Positions 32,979-41,263 of a stretch of 64,000 nt of DNA are shown here, in pieces. Location of the stretch: positions 1-64,000 of the forward strand of contig CACYKY010000009.1 of assembly GCA_902775135.1 (NCBI GenBank), written 5' to 3'. This stretch comes from an uncultured Bacteroidota bacterium (GTDB lineage: Bacteria; Bacteroidota; Bacteroidia; Bacteroidales; P3). The stretch's first letter is position 1, and every line of letters starts with the position of its first letter. Below the pieces are notes generated by a model. The model did no database searches. It saw only the letters and a program-made list of their open reading frames with translations, and was not told the DNA's origin. The position numbers and the translations under genes were made by a program.

Positions 32979-35900
32979 TTAATACTTAATCACACGGGCC
33001 ACAACGCCGTCGACACTGACAGTGTAGCTGCCGGCGCCAAAGCGCGAGAAGTCGACCATAGTCGTATTGCCCTCGAAGGTGGTGTTGACGAGGGTCACGC
33101 CCATCACATTCATCACACGGAGGCTGTGGCTGGCGCTGTACGAGTTCTCAATGGTGACGTTCACCTGATCAACGGCGGGGTTAGGATAGGCAGTCACGGT
33201 GGCTTCAAGTGTGGCGGCCTCGGGAACGAGGGTAATCACGTCATACTGTTCGCAGGTCTGGACACTGTTGCCATTCATGGTCATAGTGACATGATAGCTG
33301 CCAGTCAGACCGCCGACTTCCTGATAGTAGGGACCGTCGCCGACATAGGTGCCGTTGTGATACCACTTCACACTCGATTGGTCGATGCAGTTGCAGGTGT
33401 CGACAATGGAGATGACATCGCTGAAGATGGGCATGGTGTAGTTGCGGGAGAGGTTCACGCGGAAGGTGACGGGAATAGCAGCACTCTCAAACTGAGGATA
33501 TGCACTGTTGCGCAGGGTGAGGGTGACATTGTAGTTGCCATAGAAAGCATCGGCGGGAATAACGATGTCAACATTGCCGGCAGTGGTGATGTTGGTCCAT
33601 GCCACATCGACAAAGCCCTGTGCATGAGCGGCAGAGTCATAGACGAGTTTATACTGGTCGGGAGTACCACTGGTCAGGTGGAACTGGACAGCCGAGGCGT
33701 CGCCAGAGCAGTAGCCCGAGGCGTCGACATCGATGCCGCTGCCGCCGGTACCCTGGGTGTTGTCGAACACCAGGGGAGCCACAATGACACCCGTGGTGGT
33801 AATCACCTGAGAGGTGCTGGCAAGGGTATAGTTGGCCATATCGGCACCGGCAAGGGCCAGCTGGGCGGTGATGGTCTTGTTCTCTCCCACAGCGGGATCG
33901 TCATAGGTGGCAGTGGTGAGAAGGCTCAGGTCGTCGTTTCCATAGATGGGACTGGGAGTACCCATATTGTTCACCACAGCGGTGGTGGTTCCATCATAGA
34001 GTTTGGTGGTGACAACCGAGATGCCAGTGGCAACAACAGGAGCCGGCACGATGGTCAAGGTGTTGACCAGCACGCCACCAAGCTGATAGTTCGTGTCAAC
34101 CGGGAAAGCGGTGATGGTGTACACTCCCACATTGCGGGCTTCCGTGACCGGATTGCCATTGTTGTCGGTAACGAGCAACAGGGCGGGAACCACGTTGCTG
34201 TTGTCGTCGACATAGGAAGCGGAAATCTCGCCGAGATAGGAGGTGCCGTTGTAGGTAACGGTGGTGTCAACGTGCGACCATGTGAGCGGATAGGTGTTGC
34301 GCTCGTAGATGGCATGGGTGAGGCAGTCGAAGGAGGGCATGGTGACGAGGGTGGGGTTCCATCCGGTCAGGGTGTAGCCGGGACGGGTCACCGTAGGATA
34401 GGTCACATCGGCGCCATAGAGGAAGGAGACCACGGTGTCGACACCAGGCTCCACCGTACCGCCGTTCAGCACATAGGTGAGGTTATAGTGGTTGCGGACA
34501 TAGTGGAAGTTGATGACAGTGCCGTCAACAAAGGCAGCCGTGGTATCGGCATACTTGTCGGGGGTGAAGCCCACATAGGTATTGGCATTCACAATGAGGC
34601 TGTCGCCAAGAGTGGCGATACCGAAGGCGCTGTCAATCATCGTTTCGGGATAGGTGCCGTCGAGGGCCTGACGGTGGTGATAAACAGTATAGTGACCATC
34701 GGTCAGGGCGTTGTAGTAATACCACTTGGCATAGAGAACGGTGTCGCTGGTCAGCACGTCGTTCAGGAAGTTCCAAGGAGTGGTGAAGCCCGGATTGATG
34801 AAATAAGCCGAGAAGATGGTGTCGGCTCCCACATAGGTGGGACGCGAGGGGGCGGGGACGATGCGGTCGTCGTAGGTGTTGACAATCACCACGGAGTCGG
34901 CATAGCCGGCCTGTCCCATGCGGGCGTTGTAGTTGACGAAGGTCACACGGTAGCCAGCACCCACAGTGTAGTGGAAAGGCACCGAGTCGGCATCCATATT
35001 GGGGATGATGGCATGACGGGCAGGCAGATAGGAGCTGACATCCTGGGCAAACTTACCACCATTGACGGTGACATTGGCACCGCTCAGGGGGTTCACAACA
35101 AGCACACGGGCGTCGTTGATCACAACATTAAGGTCATTGGGGCTGAGGCTGGCAATGGAATCAAGGCCATTAATCACCACGGTGCCGGTGGCGCCGCTGA
35201 CGCCACCAAGGTAGTTGACCGCACCGTTCTGAAGGAAGACCGTGTCCTCGGTGTCATCAATATAGAGGGAACCCTGGATGGTATTGCCCTGGAGGTCAAT
35301 GATGGCACCATTGCTGATGGTGTCAGAGGTACCGCCGGCGGTATTGCGTGCCAGGAAGACGGTGTCGTTGGCCACAGCGGCGGTAAGACCAAGGGTGCGG
35401 AGGTATTTGCGATAGTTGCCCGAACGGAAATAGGCATCGGCGCCAATGGTGGCGCTGGTGGCGGCAGCGGTGCTGTCATAGAGGGTCAGCATGCCGGTGG
35501 CATCACCAACGAACTCGGCAAAAACGGGGCTGGGAACATTGAGCGAGGAGATAGTGGCATTCGAGGAGTCGCTGAGGCTCACGGCAGCATTGTTGGTAGC
35601 GGCCAAGCTGTTCAGGTAGCTGCGGGCAATGGTGATGTTCGAGCCGTTATGCACAACCACGGGACGTGCATACGTGCTGGCACCAAACTGACGGAGGGTC
35701 AGTCGGGAGGCATCGATATCGAAAAGGTCACCCGAGCCGGCGGCAACAACAATGTCGCTGTCGGTGGCATTGCCAAACCACGAAAGGTCGGTGTTGCTCA
35801 CATTGATGAGGGCCGTTGTGGGGTCAGCAATGGTGCTGACAATAGGATAGCCCATCTGGTAGACAGTCATGGGGGTGTTGATGACGACGGGAGCACTCAG

Positions 35901-36488
35901 GTGGATGGTGTCCATGAAGTTGAGCACTGCCGAATCAGGGCAGAGCGCAATGGCATCGGCAAAAGTGGAATAGGTGAACATCTGGCCGTCGAAGACCTGT
36001 GCTCTCTCGGTGCCCAGCATGGTACCGCTGAGGGTCATCGTACGGGTCAACACGCCGTCCACAGCCTGCGACATCAGCGGTGCCGGAGCAAAGTATCCGG
36101 TGTCGAGGGTCTGGCGACTCGAGGTGCCCAGGACATAGCAGCGGTTGTTGGCATCAAAGGCCACGATGAAGGAATAGCCGTAGGTGGTGCTGTCCACGGT
36201 GGCCGTTGCGGTGTAGCCTCCATTGGCAGCGGAAATGGTCATCGGCGTCGAGACCATCACGTTGTCCGTCACCTCAAGCGCGGTGCCACCCCATGGTAGC
36301 ATCAGATACGCCGAGTCGACAAAATACAACTGTCCGGGAGTGGCAGCATAGATGGTGGCACTGGTGAGAGCAGCACGGTCGAGGGTGCGGACGTCAACAT
36401 TGACATTCACGCTCTGAGCCCACAGGCCGTGGCCGGGCATCACGGATGCCATCAGCGCCCCTAGCAAAAAGAGTGTAGTTCTTTTCAT
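32979..36488 (-). CDS. Large T9SS-secreted adhesin-like protein with InlB-type and YDG/MBG repeats
   Basis: 1169 residues. Signal peptide to about 25 (MKRTTLFLLGALMASVMPGHG...AQ). Residues 150-560 are short alternating strands suggestive of a beta-helix (VVINTPMTVYQMG, ITIARSYLNSLA, TISNGAIIDLQGNTIQGSL). Next come two InlB B-repeat-like units (VTFVNYNARMG...YAKW; LTYVLNGGTVEPG...RPGYTLTGWNPTL), then MBG/YDG-type domains (YNGTSYLGEISASY; KLYDGTTTAVV...DMANYTLAS). The last 80 residues are a type A T9SS sorting domain (TAYPNPAVDQVNVTI, then GSYTVSVDGVVARVIKY). It should be exported by T9SS and anchored on the cell surface. The ligand is unknown. The first gene of a pair with the OmpA chimera. 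Confidence 0.85.
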   Translation of the reverse strand: MKRTTLFLLGALMASVMPGHGLWAQSVNVNVDVRTLDRAALTSATIYAATPGQLYFVDSAYLMLPWGGTALEVTDNVMVSTPMTISAANGGYTATATVDSTTYGYSFIVAFDANNRCYVLGTSSRQTLDTGYFAPAPLMSQAVDGVLTRTMTLSGTMLGTERAQVFDGQMFTYSTFADAIALCPDSAVLNFMDTIHLSAPVVINTPMTVYQMGYPIVSTIADPTTALINVSNTDLSWFGNATDSDIVVAAGSGDLFDIDASRLTLRQFGASTYARPVVVHNGSNITIARSYLNSLAATNNAAVSLSDSSNATISSLNVPSPVFAEFVGDATGMLTLYDSTAAATSATIGADAYFRSGNYRKYLRTLGLTAAVANDTVFLARNTAGGTSDTISNGAIIDLQGNTIQGSLYIDDTEDTVFLQNGAVNYLGGVSGATGTVVINGLDSIASLSPNDLNVVINDARVLVVNPLSGANVTVNGGKFAQDVSSYLPARHAIIPNMDADSVPFHYTVGAGYRVTFVNYNARMGQAGYADSVVIVNTYDDRIVPAPSRPTYVGADTIFSAYFINPGFTTPWNFLNDVLTSDTVLYAKWYYYNALTDGHYTVYHHRQALDGTYPETMIDSAFGIATLGDSLIVNANTYVGFTPDKYADTTAAFVDGTVINFHYVRNHYNLTYVLNGGTVEPGVDTVVSFLYGADVTYPTVTRPGYTLTGWNPTLVTMPSFDCLTHAIYERNTYPLTWSHVDTTVTYNGTSYLGEISASYVDDNSNVVPALLLVTDNNGNPVTEARNVGVYTITAFPVDTNYQLGGVLVNTLTIVPAPVVATGISVVTTKLYDGTTTAVVNNMGTPSPIYGNDDLSLLTTATYDDPAVGENKTITAQLALAGADMANYTLASTSQVITTTGVIVAPLVFDNTQGTGGSGIDVDASGYCSGDASAVQFHLTSGTPDQYKLVYDSAAHAQGFVDVAWTNITTAGNVDIVIPADAFYGNYNVTLTLRNSAYPQFESAAIPVTFRVNLSRNYTMPIFSDVISIVDTCNCIDQSSVKWYHNGTYVGDGPYYQEVGGLTGSYHVTMTMNGNSVQTCEQYDVITLVPEAATLEATVTAYPNPAVDQVNVTIENSYSASHSLRVMNVMGVTLVNTTFEGNTTMVDFSRFGAGSYTVSVDGVVARVIKY

Positions 36489-36554
36489 CTTGTTTATTAT
36501 TTAATTATACATTTATAAATTTGCATTTTCTTAACACAACCTACCTTAAATCCA

Positions 36555-36595
36555 CGCTCCGAAGAGCCGACTGTTGCTGTCGACCCTTCGGGGCG
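36555..36595 (-). terminator. Stem-loop after the coiled-coil lipoprotein gene
   Basis: Arms CGCTCCGAAGAGCCGAC (36555-36571) and GTCGACCCTTCGGGGCG (36579-36595) pair over 17 positions with one mismatch and two G-U pairs in the minus-strand RNA. No strong T tract follows, so it may act as a processing or stability element rather than a simple terminator. Confidence 0.5.
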
Positions 36596-36620
36596 CTGGA
36601 CGCGGCTTGCTTTTTCGGCC

Positions 36621-37493
36621 TTATTTGGTCGAAATCACAAGGTAGTCAGTGTATTTCCAGAACTGGGTGGGGTTGAGGATGCGCAGGTAAGCGGTGACGC
36701 TGCTGTTCTCCTCGTCGGCCACGAGCTCATAGCTGTTCTCGGGGTGCTGCGAGATGACGGTGGCCTTCTTGCGGTTCACGGTGATGGTGGTCACCTTGGT
36801 ACGGTCAATCTCGGTGAAGCGCTCGGTGTTCATGTCGGCCACGGTGCCCTGTTTGCGACCAATGCCGATGAATCCGCCGCTCTTGGCCACGATACCGGCC
36901 TCTTTCAGCTCGCTGTACGAACCCACCACAAAGTAAGCGCGGTTGGCATCAGCCAGCTGCTGGGCAATGTACTGGTCCTTCTCCTGGTTCGAAGCGGTCA
37001 GCTCGGTGACGTTCTTGTTCAGACCTTTGATGACAACCTTGTTGTTCTCTAGCTCGGTGAGCAACTCGGCTATCTGGGCTTCCTGGGCGGCACTGCGCTC
37101 CTCGAGGCGAGTGATATAGGCCTGGAGGTCGCTGTTCTTGCGGCCAAGCTCGCTGACGCGGCTGCTCAGCTGGGCAATCTTCTGCTTGTTGGCGGCCATC
37201 ATGCTCTCAATGGAGCTCATCTGGTCACTGATCTCCTTCTTGTGGTCGTACGAGCCCTCGGTGTTGTTGCGACGGAGCTCCTGCACATTGGAGTACTTCG
37301 AGTTGATCATCGACAGGTTGTCCTCAATCTCGTTCAACATCGAGAAGAGTCCGTCGATTTCAGAATCCTTGGCATCGACAACACCCATGAGCGAGTCGAT
37401 GGTCTTCTTGGAAGAGTCGAGTTCTTTCTGATTGCAGGCCACAATGGTGAGGGTGGCAGCAAAAAGGCCAATGGCCAAAAAGATTTTCTTCAT
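36621..37493 (-). CDS. Coiled-coil lipoprotein, possibly Cbp1-like
   Basis: 290 residues. The lipobox TIVAC puts the lipidated Cys at residue 20. Residues 25-185 are heptad-rich and predict a long coiled coil (KKTIDSLMGVVDAKDSEIDGLFSML; QKIAQLSSRVSELGRKNSDLQAYITRLEERSAAQEAQIAELLTELE). The C-terminal 100 residues are a small globular domain (AYFVVGSYSELKEAGIVAKSGGFIGIG...VTTITVNRKKATVISQHPENSYEL). Bacteroidota proteins of this plan are sometimes named after the Bacteroides collagen-binding protein Cbp1; that link is from memory and unverified. It is likely a periplasmic or surface spacer. Confidence 0.78.
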   Translation of the reverse strand: MKKIFLAIGLFAATLTIVACNQKELDSSKKTIDSLMGVVDAKDSEIDGLFSMLNEIEDNLSMINSKYSNVQELRRNNTEGSYDHKKEISDQMSSIESMMAANKQKIAQLSSRVSELGRKNSDLQAYITRLEERSAAQEAQIAELLTELENNKVVIKGLNKNVTELTASNQEKDQYIAQQLADANRAYFVVGSYSELKEAGIVAKSGGFIGIGRKQGTVADMNTERFTEIDRTKVTTITVNRKKATVISQHPENSYELVADEENSSVTAYLRILNPTQFWKYTDYLVISTK

Positions 37494-37654
37494 TTTTTGT
37501 TATTTTTTTTAATTTGTTTTCCTTTTTACTCTTTAAAACTTTTATACCCAATCGTGGTAGTTCTATAACGCCGCCTATTTACTATTATTGTACAAAAAAA
37601 GCAGATTTTTGTGTTAAAGATTGTTAATTCTCCATTCAGCCCTCTTACATCCTA

Positions 37655-37698
37655 CATCTTCCATCTAACATCTTCCATCTAACATCTAACATCTTCCC
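37655..37698. repeat. Short tandem repeat CATCTTCCATCTAA
   Basis: Two full 14-bp copies, a half copy and a partial copy in the 275-base gap between the coiled-coil lipoprotein and the B12-operon terminator. Nothing else is visible in this gap. Confidence 0.6.
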
Positions 37699-37716
37699 TC
37701 ACGCAACACAAAGAAA

Positions 37717-37744
37717 AGCGGAGACACCTCTAAGCATCTCCGCT
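37717..37744 (-). terminator. Terminator of the cobalamin-regulated operon
   Basis: 8-bp stem AGCGGAGA / TCTCCGCT with a 12-nt loop. On the minus strand it is followed by a TTTTCTTT exit, 25 nt after the stop of the 335-aa gene. Confidence 0.75.
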
Positions 37745-37768
37745 CTGTAAAAGTCTTATTCATCCCTA

Positions 37769-38776
37769 CTACCGCTTCACAATCTTGGCAACCTCGCCTC
37801 CAGCTCGGAGGATATAGATCCCGGGACCGTAGACACTCATATCTACAGTGTTGAGGCCCTGTTCCAACGCGAAGGCTGCCAGCCTGTGGCCTGCCTGGTC
37901 GTAGAGCGTCGCGGCTGCGCGGCTGCGCACATAGATAGTCACCTGGCCATAAGCCGGATTGGGCCATACGGCGAGGGCAGAGGGACGCAGCTGGTAGTCG
38001 GTGTCGTCGATTCCAGCGGGCTCCGTTGTCTGATTGAGGACAGCAACACCCGTCAGGTCGAAACCGCCACTGCCGTAGACGGTGTCGCGGGTAGGATACG
38101 GGTCGTTGACAATGTGTCCGAAAGCATCACGGGTGCCATAGTCGGGGTCTATGGTGCCCACCACGTCCACAAGGCGCACATGGGTGATGTTGTTGACATC
38201 GATTCCCGTGCTGTCGCACAGCTCGTCAAGGTCAAAGGGGGTTCCGTAGCCTATGCGGAATTTGCCCGCTAGGTTGTCAATCATCGTGGGGTCCACGCTG
38301 CCGTACGATCCCACCTGCACGTCGGTGGGGGTGAGCGATGTGGACGCGAAACGCACGAAGCGTTCGCCATCCGAGCTCACCTCTACAAATGCCAGCTCCA
38401 GGAAGTGGTCGCTGAACGAGTTTTCGAAGACCGCAAAGTCGGGTCCCTCCACGTTGCGGATGGGCTCTGCAAAGGTCAGCGTGGCGGTGCCGCCATCTCC
38501 CAGGCTGACGGCAGCGGTGGTAACGGTGCCCGCATGGCCCACGCCGTTGGCATCGGTGCCGTGGTGCACACGGGGTCCGTCGGGATCAACAATGTCAACC
38601 GGCCCTCGCTCAACGCTGCAGGTCACAGCCCACCCCGTGATGGCGCTGCTGTCGCAGTGGACGGCGTTGCACCCCGGTGTGCCTACGGCCCCACAAAAAA
38701 CACCCTGTCCCCAAGCACCCGCAGGGATGCCGAGGAACAGGGTCAGAGTCACGAGGAGCGTTCTCATGCTGTTCAT
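37769..38776 (-). CDS. T9SS-secreted cell-surface protein under cobalamin riboswitch control
   Basis: 335 residues from ATG 38776 (ATG 38767 is also possible); the in-frame stretch further upstream lies inside the previous gene. Signal peptide MRTLLVTLTLFLGIPAGAWG. The core (residues 60-245) has SLGDGGTATLTFAEPI, GPDFAVFENSFSDHFLELAFVEVSSDGERFVRF and THVRLVDVVGTIDPDYG. I recognise this as a widespread surface-protein family of unknown function and recall members near cobalamin TonB receptors, but this is unverified. The C-terminal 75 residues form a T9SS type A sorting domain (VWPNPAYGQVTIYV; GPGIYILRAGGEVAKIVKR). Second gene of the operon, 16 nt after the first. A role in capturing cobamides at the surface is an inference from the riboswitch. 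Confidence 0.85.
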   Translation of the reverse strand: MNSMRTLLVTLTLFLGIPAGAWGQGVFCGAVGTPGCNAVHCDSSAITGWAVTCSVERGPVDIVDPDGPRVHHGTDANGVGHAGTVTTAAVSLGDGGTATLTFAEPIRNVEGPDFAVFENSFSDHFLELAFVEVSSDGERFVRFASTSLTPTDVQVGSYGSVDPTMIDNLAGKFRIGYGTPFDLDELCDSTGIDVNNITHVRLVDVVGTIDPDYGTRDAFGHIVNDPYPTRDTVYGSGGFDLTGVAVLNQTTEPAGIDDTDYQLRPSALAVWPNPAYGQVTIYVRSRAAATLYDQAGHRLAAFALEQGLNTVDMSVYGPGIYILRAGGEVAKIVKR

Positions 38777-38792
38777 ATCACGTCGCTTTTTT

Positions 38793-40481
38793 TTAGTGGC
38801 GGACAACAATCTTTGCCACGCTGTTATCCACACGCAGCATGTATACGCCGTTGGTAAGGGCGCGCAGGTCTACACGGGTCTCCGTGCCGTTGGCCTCGAA
38901 GCGGGCAACGACGCTGCCACGCATGTCGAAGAGTACAGCCTCTCCGCTGACGCCGCTGACGGTCATCATGTCGGCAACGGGATTCGGATAGACGCTGATG
39001 GCAACACCTTCAACCTCGTTGATGCTCACGGCTTGCGGCACACTCACAGGGCTGATTCCCATGTAGTAGACATAGATATAGCTCCAATAGGTCACACTAT
39101 CCCACTCATAGCTGAAACTGTCAACGACAATGCCGGCGGCGGGCTCGGCCCACTTCTCGAAGTCGCCGTTGTTCAGGGTCTGACTCATGCCCATGTCGGA
39201 GACACCATTGTTCTTGCTCTCCCAGTAGCTGTAGGCCTGCTTGCGCAGCGTGTCGCCGGGAGCCACAACGAAGAGGATGTCGTCCAGATAGCCACCGTTG
39301 AGGGTGTAGCTGAAGCGCGGGTCGGCGGCGGCAATGTCGTTCATCATGTCGCCGACGTTCTTCTCGCCGTCATAGCGGTAGCCCCAGGCAAGGGCGGTGT
39401 CGGCCCAGTTCACGGCCATCACAACCTCGTTGCTGCCTTCTCCCACCCAGTAGAGGATGTCGCTGGCGGCAATGGTGGCCTCTTCAGGCACGACGGGGCT
39501 GATCGCCATGGGATACACATAGCTGTACATCCAGTAGCTGTAGTCGGCAATGAACATAATGTCCGCCACCACGCCGGCGGCAGGCTCGGCCCACTTCTCG
39601 AAGTCGCCATCTGCCAAAGGCTGGCCCATGCCGGCATCGATCATGCCGTTGTTCATGCTCTCCCAATAGCTGAATTCCTGTCCACGCAGCGTGTCGCCGG
39701 GGGCCACAACGAAGAGGATGTTCCCCAGACCCCAGTCGCCCATCTCGATGCTGAAGCGCGAGTCGGCGGCGGCAATGTCGTTCATCATGTCGCCCACGCT
39801 CTTCTCGCCGTCGAAGCGGTAGCCCCAGGCAAGGGCGGTGTCGGCCCAGTTCACGGCCAGGATGGCCTCTTTGCTACCCGAGCCCACCCAGTAGAGGATG
39901 TCGCTGGCGGCAATGGTGGCAGCCTCAGGCAGCGGTGCAGCGTTGGGGTCGCTGGCGGTATAGATGATGTCGGCGGCAGCGGTCTCGAAGGTCTCGGGGT
40001 CCATGGGCAGCCAGTCAACGAAGTCTCCGTCGCTCAGCTCGTCGTCCATCACACCGGAAGAGCTCTGCGCCACGTCGTTCGAGTCCAGCCAGTTGTACAT
40101 CCACCAGGCAATACCCGACATGTCGTCCACCACGCCGCTGACGTTCAACCCCAGGTTGGCGTCGACATAGGTCAGGTTGTTGACATAGGTGTGCGTGCCG
40201 TTCCACGTAACGGTCAGGCGCGAATCATAGGCGGCGATGGTGTCCATCGCGTCGCGAACGAGGAGGGTGGTGCCGTTCCAGCGCACGCCCCACACAACGC
40301 CGATGTTGCCGGCCACCGAGTCATTCCAGGTGATGGCTATCACAGCGCGGTTCTCGCCCGTACCCGTCCAGTGACGGATCACATTCTGCGGCACTGTGGG
40401 ATTCGCCACAGGCTCCCACTGGGCCGAAACGCCTGCTGCCATGAGCAGGCCGAAAGCTAAAGCTAATACTTTTTTTACCAT
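38793..40481 (-). CDS. T9SS-secreted protein with three tandem WVGxGS domains, first gene after a cobalamin riboswitch
   Basis: 562 residues. Signal peptide to Ala20. Three tandem domains of about 138 residues follow (34-172, 194-330, 341-478). Each opens with a WVGxGSxEAxxAVNWADT-type block, then WGYRxDGEK, GDMMNDIAAADxRF, LFVVAPGDTLRxQ, SYWESxNNG and DGDFEKWAEPAAG. Domains 2 and 3 are nearly identical in protein and DNA, a recent duplication; domain 1 is more diverged. Residues 490-562 are a T9SS type A sorting domain (ISVYPNPVADMMTVSG; GVYMLRVDNSVAKIVVRH). I know similar domains in other secreted proteins but no function. Control by a B12 riboswitch suggests cobamide binding or handling outside the cell. 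Confidence 0.85.
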   Translation of the reverse strand: MVKKVLALAFGLLMAAGVSAQWEPVANPTVPQNVIRHWTGTGENRAVIAITWNDSVAGNIGVVWGVRWNGTTLLVRDAMDTIAAYDSRLTVTWNGTHTYVNNLTYVDANLGLNVSGVVDDMSGIAWWMYNWLDSNDVAQSSSGVMDDELSDGDFVDWLPMDPETFETAAADIIYTASDPNAAPLPEAATIAASDILYWVGSGSKEAILAVNWADTALAWGYRFDGEKSVGDMMNDIAAADSRFSIEMGDWGLGNILFVVAPGDTLRGQEFSYWESMNNGMIDAGMGQPLADGDFEKWAEPAAGVVADIMFIADYSYWMYSYVYPMAISPVVPEEATIAASDILYWVGEGSNEVVMAVNWADTALAWGYRYDGEKNVGDMMNDIAAADPRFSYTLNGGYLDDILFVVAPGDTLRKQAYSYWESKNNGVSDMGMSQTLNNGDFEKWAEPAAGIVVDSFSYEWDSVTYWSYIYVYYMGISPVSVPQAVSINEVEGVAISVYPNPVADMMTVSGVSGEAVLFDMRGSVVARFEANGTETRVDLRALTNGVYMLRVDNSVAKIVVRH

Positions 40482-40527
40482 ATTGATATTGTTTTTTAGT
40501 TTTTGTTAATACTTTCCAATCTCAACT

Positions 40528-40639
40528 GGTAACGTAAAATGATTCGGGGAAAAAAGACCTGCCCTTTTCTGCAAATCCCTCTGCACCGGATGCTTTTTCC
40601 TCGAAAGCGTTACCGATTTTTTCATGTTCTGGCAGGTCT
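40528..40639 (-). promoter_or_regulatory. Expression platform of the cobalamin riboswitch (alternative pairings)
   Basis: Two inverted repeats interlock. AAGACCTGCC in the aptamer core (40640-40631 on the minus strand) is complementary to GGCAGGTCTT followed by Ts (40563-40554). Separately, CGGTAACG (near 40614) pairs with CGTTACC (near 40528). Because the segments alternate in order, forming one helix while cobalamin holds the core would change the availability of the other. The mechanism (termination or translation) is not settled by reading. Confidence 0.45.
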
Positions 40640-40793
40640 TCTGGCTTGCTCATCGGGACCCCGTCTTCCCATGCGCCTATAGCGACGCACAGTGACGTAA
40701 CAGATTGGGTCTCAAACTCTCGAGCTCACAGCAGCGGGACTGCGCCGGACTCTCACCGGCTTCCCTTTTCACACCCACACGGGTGACCAAAAC
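40625..40793 (-). promoter_or_regulatory. Cobalamin riboswitch
   Basis: On the minus strand the leader contains the hallmark blocks in order: AAAAGGGAAGCCGGTGAGAG, TCCGGCGCAGTCCCGC, TGCTGTGAG, a variable hairpin region, and the B12-box end AAGCCAGAAGACCTGCC. These match the AdoCbl-type aptamer core found upstream of btuB genes. It starts at the predicted transcription start (near 40793) and lies 144 nt before the 562-aa gene. It should lower expression of the two downstream T9SS genes when cobalamin is plentiful. Confidence 0.93.
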
Positions 40794-40798
40794 AGCGG

Positions 40799-40829
40799 CA
40801 AAAATACGAAATAAAAACAAAACAGCAAA
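40799..40829 (-). promoter_or_regulatory. Promoter of the cobalamin-regulated operon
   Basis: TTTG (40829-40826), exactly 19 bp, TATTTTTG (40806-40799) on the minus strand. The transcript would begin at the first bases of the aptamer. Confidence 0.85.
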
Positions 40830-40966
40830 AAAAATCTTTTCCTCTCCTCCCCTCCCCCATCAGCCAGGCCGACAACCCCTCAAAGAAGGCATCAATGCAA
40901 AGATGTCATGGAATATTTGTGGATCCACATCACTATGAATATTATAATGTACCCCCTTTTAGCTTA

Positions 40967-41140
40967 CTACATTCCTTGAGCTTCCGTGTGCAAAGCTGTA
41001 CTGGGATCCCAGCTCTCGTCTAAGTACATTTGCCAAATCTTGTCTGCTGTTTTTTGGAATGTTTTTTCCAGATACTGATTTCCCGACTTCTTGGCTATCT
41101 TTTCTAACTGTTTCTTGTATTCTTCTAAATTCATTTCCAT
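40967..41140 (-). CDS. Possible small protein (57 aa)
   Basis: Open frame of 57 codons from ATG 41140 (second ATG 41134), starting MEMNLEEYKKQLEKIAKKSG and ending TAG. It predicts a charged amphipathic helix followed by a Trp-containing tail (KIWQMYLDESWDP). It lies in the gap between the divergent riboswitch operon and the M3 peptidase, which otherwise shows no gene. Composition is protein-like (Lys/Glu-rich, few rare residues). No consensus promoter is evident, so expression is uncertain. Confidence 0.4.
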   Translation of the reverse strand: MEMNLEEYKKQLEKIAKKSGNQYLEKTFQKTADKIWQMYLDESWDPSTALHTEAQGM

Positions 41141-41263
41141 ATTCTATTTTATTTATCGGATGCGGCTCATGGGTGGAGCGGTTTCGGGGTACAAATTTTA
41201 TGGAGGAGGGGACAAAATAATTTCTTGTCGGGTGCGTTATATATTTAGATATATACATTAGCT

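Noticed and set aside
32967..36299. A 1110-codon open frame on the plus strand opposite the T9SS adhesin gene
   Set aside because: It is antisense to a gene with a signal peptide, recognisable repeats and a sorting domain. Its translation is Gly/His/Val/Asp-rich without motifs, as expected from GC-rich antisense frames lacking stops.
38253..40460. A 735-codon open frame on the plus strand opposite the B12-regulated genes
   Set aside because: It spans two real genes in antisense, including their junction, and its internal repeats are only the mirror of the three domains of the 562-aa protein.
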